Shown in pieces: positions 6,184-8,231 of a stretch of 8,231 nt of DNA. Origin of the DNA: Nitrospinota bacterium (GTDB taxonomy: Bacteria; UBA8248); contig DNYS01000002.1 of NCBI GenBank assembly GCA_003506735.1, forward strand, positions 5,228 to 13,458, read 5' to 3'. Position numbers and translations under genes: made by a program. The notes beneath the pieces are model-generated. The model saw only the letters and a program-made list of their open reading frames with translations. It did no database searches and was not told the origin of the DNA. How positions within the stretch are numbered: the stretch's first letter is position 1; each line of letters starts with the position of its first letter.

Positions 6184-7292
6184 ATGCAGGTGCCGTCCAC
6201 GCATATGGCGCCCGGGGCGGGCTCGCCGCTGTCCACCGCGCGCAGGACCGGGTTGGTCATGTGCCCCCAGCCGGGGATGAACGCCGAGAAGCGGCCCGCC
6301 TCCCCGCCCGCGACGAAGAGGTGGATATTCTCGGGGGACGGGACGATGGGAATCCGCGATTCGGCCTCGCGCCCATACCAGCGGGGCAGGTTGCGGTTGT
6401 ACACCTTCCCGTAGCGGTGGCCGAAGCTCACGTCGGCGAAGGTGTTCTTGGTGTTCATCCAAAGAAAGCTCCGCACGTCGTGCCGGGTCCAGCCCTTTCC
6501 GGCGATGGTGGCGGCGTGTTCGGGCCCGATCACCACGGCGCACGAGCCGCTGCTGACCGCGTTGTTGTGGGCGATGGTGCTCATGGCCGAGCAGATGCTC
6601 TCCAGAATCCCCTCCGGATCGTCCGATATGTGGTTGGTGACGCTGTGGGGGGCCTCGGCCGCGATGGCGAACACCGTGCTGTCTTCGGGGGCATAGCCCT
6701 TTTCGACGTGGTAGGGCGCCCAGGGGCTGATCTCCTCGTTCTCGGCGATGCAGTAGGTGTACTTGCCCGGATGGCCGAGGGTGCTTTTGTCCAGCTCGCC
6801 CGGCCAGCCGCCGCCGGTGTTCAGGAGAATCAGCCGCACCGCCCGGCCGATCGTCGCGTTCGCCCGGTTCCCCGAGCCGAAGACGTTGCAGTCCGCGTTC
6901 ATCCCGATCGCGCCCCGGATCGGGCCGTTCACGACCAGGAGCGGGCAGGCCATGTGGGTGGTCGCCTGAATCCCGTTCAGGTTGAAATGCGAATCGCAAA
7001 GCGCCCGCATCGCCGCGCGGACGACGGGCGCGTATTCGGGCAGGCATCCGGCCATGACCGCGTTGATCGCCAGGACCTCCCGGGTAAGGCTCCCCCAGCG
7101 GGGCGGCACCCGGCCCTCGAGGAAATCCGGCTCCCCGCCCAGCGCGGCCACCATCGCCTCGACTTTTTCGGGCGTGGGCGGCGCGACGGGCAGCCCGTCC
7201 GAAAACCCTCGCTCATAGTAGTGCTCGATCAGATCGGCGTCCGCATCGACGGTCTCTATTTGTGCGGCCCTTTTTTGCACGGCTTCGGGCAT
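6177..7292 (-). CDS. Conserved protein partnered with the UGSC selenoprotein, unknown function
   Basis: I recognise this 371-residue protein as a conserved, poorly characterised family often met beside UGSC proteins, usually labelled hypothetical. No reaction is assigned to it. Landmarks are YERGFSDGLPVAPPTPEKV (26-44), AINAVMAGCLPEYAPVV (75-91), NLNGIQATTHMACPLLVVNG (104-123), FGSGNRANATIGRAVRL (138-154), HPGKYTYCIAENEEISPW (174-191), and a Gly-rich GGEAGRFSAFIPGWG (329-343). It has nine cysteines, including Cys83, Cys116, Cys181 and Cys251, and ends ICVDGTCML with Cys364 and Cys369 at the extreme C-terminus. No signal peptide or membrane span is apparent, so it is cytoplasmic. ATG 7292 is supported by AAGGAG at 7300-7305, 7 nt upstream. 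It lies 34 bases after the MarR gene and ahead of the selenoprotein. I infer that it forms a complex or exchanges electrons with the selenoprotein. Confidence 0.85.
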   Translation of the reverse strand: MPEAVQKRAAQIETVDADADLIEHYYERGFSDGLPVAPPTPEKVEAMVAALGGEPDFLEGRVPPRWGSLTREVLAINAVMAGCLPEYAPVVRAAMRALCDSHFNLNGIQATTHMACPLLVVNGPIRGAIGMNADCNVFGSGNRANATIGRAVRLILLNTGGGWPGELDKSTLGHPGKYTYCIAENEEISPWAPYHVEKGYAPEDSTVFAIAAEAPHSVTNHISDDPEGILESICSAMSTIAHNNAVSSGSCAVVIGPEHAATIAGKGWTRHDVRSFLWMNTKNTFADVSFGHRYGKVYNRNLPRWYGREAESRIPIVPSPENIHLFVAGGEAGRFSAFIPGWGHMTNPVLRAVDSGEPAPGAICVDGTCML

Positions 7293-7311
7293 GGTTTTTC
7301 TCCTTAAACGA

Positions 7312-7332
7312 ACTATTCGCTATTTACTATTC
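7312..7332. repeat. Three tandem heptamers between the MarR gene and the 371-residue gene
   Basis: ACTATTC (7312-7318), GCTATTT (7319-7325) and ACTATTC (7326-7332) are head-to-tail 7-base units. On the mRNA strand they read GAATAGT, AAATAGC, GAATAGT and overlap the stop codon of the MarR gene. They resemble the short tandem heptamer repeats known from some bacterial intergenic regions. A similar 7-base period appears in the next spacer downstream. Confidence 0.6.
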
Positions 7333-7773
7333 CTGGCGCCCCAGCTTGCGGCAGAGGCGGCGGAGCTCCTCCTGCTCGGCGGCCGTCAGCGCCCCCATCT
7401 CCTCATGGATAGCGGCCACGCGCCGGGGCAGGAGCCCCTGAATCGTCCTTTTTCCCTTCGGGGTGAGGCGGACGGCCACCCGGCGGCGGTCGCGCGCGTC
7501 CCGCCCGCGCCGGACCAGCCCGGCCCGCTCGAGATTGTCCACCACCATGGTGATGTTCCCGCTCGTCTTGAACAGCTTCTCGCCGAGCTCCCGCTGGGAG
7601 AGGGGCCCCAGATGAATGAGCGCGTCCAGGGCGCTGAACTGGCTCTGGGTGATGGCCAGGCCCGCGAACTGGCCCTTCAGGCGGCCCATCACCGACTCGG
7701 CCGAGCGGACGAGGTTGATGAGCGCGCTCAGCGCCCGCGTCTCCGTCTTCGAGCCCTCATACAGGCTGCCCAT
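7327..7773 (-). CDS. MarR-family transcriptional regulator
   Basis: This 148-residue protein is a standard-length MarR repressor or activator that would bind DNA as a dimer and respond to a small molecule. N-terminal helices (10-35) form the dimer region. The winged helix-turn-helix runs from ITQSQFSALDAL (41-52) through LSQRELGEKLFKTSGNITMVVDNLERAGLVRR (58-89), with the recognition helix in the second half. The wing RDARDRRRVAVRLT (91-104) carries the family's Asp-x-Arg signature. The C-terminal helices complete the dimer. I start at ATG 7773, which has AGAGGA about 5 nt upstream; a TTG at 7788 is in frame but less likely. It is the first gene of the minus-strand cluster. The AT-rich region immediately upstream contains nested palindromes, so it probably regulates itself and the selenoprotein operon. 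Confidence 0.92.
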   Translation of the reverse strand: MGSLYEGSKTETRALSALINLVRSAESVMGRLKGQFAGLAITQSQFSALDALIHLGPLSQRELGEKLFKTSGNITMVVDNLERAGLVRRGRDARDRRRVAVRLTPKGKRTIQGLLPRRVAAIHEEMGALTAAEQEELRRLCRKLGRQE

Positions 7774-7808
7774 GCGATCCTCTTTCAAGCGAAATTTATT
7801 CAGCTGTC

Positions 7809-7845
7809 TATATTAATACAATAACGTTAAACTACTTAACATTAA
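7809..7845 (-). promoter_or_regulatory. Candidate MarR operator and promoter with nested palindromes
   Basis: GTTAA (7826-7830) and TTAAC (7836-7840) form a 15-base inverted repeat with a 5-base centre. TAACGTTA (7822-7829) is a perfect palindrome overlapping it, and TTAAT/ATTAA sequences (7813-7817, 7841-7845) flank it. On the minus strand TAATAT (7815-7810) could be a -10 element, with a poor -35 (TTAAGT) about 18 bases upstream, so the palindrome would overlap the promoter. MarR proteins commonly bind 15-20 base palindromes just upstream of their own gene, which is about 40-70 bases away here. Confidence 0.45.
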
Positions 7846-7988
7846 GTCATTTACACGGTAGTCGTCAAGAAGGACTTTTCCAGGACAATCCAGGGGCTTG
7901 ATTTTACAAATAACAAGAATTCGCACATAAATTATTGAAAAGAATATTTCGGACGAATCCATTCAATGAACATGGGGACAGGGCCAAC
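7846..7988. other. Remaining divergent spacer
   Basis: AT-rich non-coding sequence between the MarR operator region and the DUF3800 gene. It probably contains the plus-strand promoter, but I find no -35/-10 pair worth naming. A short minus-strand reading frame crossing it (7932-8135) is antisense to the DUF3800 gene and has no coding character. Confidence 0.4.
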
Positions 7989-8231
7989 ATGGCAAGCTCT
8001 TATTCTCTGTATATCGATGAATCTGGAGACGAAGGGTTCCAATGGCCGGAATCGGGAGGTTCGGCAGGGAGCACGCGATGGTTTTTTTATTTCAGGCGCT
8101 CTCGTTGTAACCGCCAACCGGACTTTGGCCGACAATATTGTGAATCAAATGTGCCGAATGACCGGAAAAAATGCCCGACAGAACCTTCACTGGCGGAGGC
8201 TGAAACCCGATCAAAAAGAAATTTATTCCAA
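7989..8231 (+). pseudogene. DUF3800-family protein, frameshifted and cut by the window end
   Basis: The gene starts MASSYSLYIDESGDEGF; the SLYIDESGDEGF segment with its Asp-Glu-Ser-Gly-Asp-Glu cluster is the N-terminal hallmark of DUF3800 proteins, which are often found in mobile or defence-rich regions and whose function is unproven. It continues to STRWF near 8083. The literal frame then turns into basic, Cys-rich residues unlike the family. Removing one T from the seven-T run (8082-8088) restores WFFISGALVVTANRTLADNI and then HWRRLKPDQKEIYS, a good family match open to the window end. The start at 7989 is chosen by family similarity and a weak AGGG about 5 nt upstream. The extra T could be sequencing error, real inactivation, or slippage. 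It is divergent from the MarR gene and more AT-rich than the rest, so it may be a separate acquisition. Confidence 0.75.

Noticed and set aside
6075..7307. Plus-strand 410-codon ORF, and minus-strand ORF 6160-7047
   Set aside because: Both are shadows of the 371-residue gene: Arg/Gly/Ala/Pro-rich, no family motifs, no suitable ribosome binding site.
1..8231. CRISPR array, tRNA or complete mobile element
   Set aside because: No regularly spaced repeats, no cloverleaf-like sequence and no transposase or integrase gene were found on reading both strands.

Overview
The window is high-GC bacterial DNA (roughly 60% G+C by eye) that looks like the edge of a contig from an uncultured bacterium. It opens with a run of 16 C and its right end cuts a gene. 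The gene mix (FAH-family hydrolase, class III aminotransferase, CaiB-type CoA-transferase, PPOX flavoprotein, MarR regulator, UGSC selenoprotein) suits catabolically versatile, selenocysteine-using lineages known mainly from marine, soil or groundwater metagenomes. I cannot fix a phylum from the sequence.

Left block (165-2583, minus strand): an FAH-family hydrolase followed by a class III PLP aminotransferase, a likely two-gene catabolic operon. The first ~160 bases hold what reads like the tail of a second aminotransferase on the plus strand, including a perfect 22-base inverted copy of the tail of the intact gene. This may be a paralogue or a contig-edge artefact.

Middle (2803-4269): a small membrane-anchored protein of unknown function (minus), an imperfect ~22-base tandem repeat, a truncated alpha/beta-hydrolase start (minus, 39 codons), an AT-rich spacer, and a PPOX-type FMN-binding protein on the plus strand. 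This stretch looks rearranged.

Right block (4300-7773, minus strand) is the main interest. Its order of transcription is a MarR regulator, a 371-residue protein, a UGSC-family selenoprotein, and a CaiB/BaiF CoA-transferase. The selenoprotein is split in a naive ORF call because selenocysteine is encoded by an in-frame TGA (5785-5787). Rejoined, it is a 180-residue protein with the motif Asp-Sec-Gly-Ser-Cys. A 6-bp hairpin whose apical loop contains GU begins 18 nt after the UGA, as expected for a bacterial SECIS. A G7/C7 hairpin spans the selenoprotein stop codon and abuts the CoA-transferase start, suggesting translational coupling. The CoA-transferase carries a one-base frameshift near its C-terminus. 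Heptamer-like repeats sit in the two upstream spacers. I infer a MarR-controlled, selenium-dependent redox pathway linked to CoA-thioester chemistry, with unknown substrate.

Right edge (7989-8231, plus strand): a DUF3800-family gene, divergent from the MarR gene, frameshifted in a T7 run and cut by the window end. The AT-rich divergent spacer carries nested palindromes that could be the MarR operator. Two frameshifts, one of them in a homopolymer, mean that sequencing or assembly error must be considered alongside real decay.
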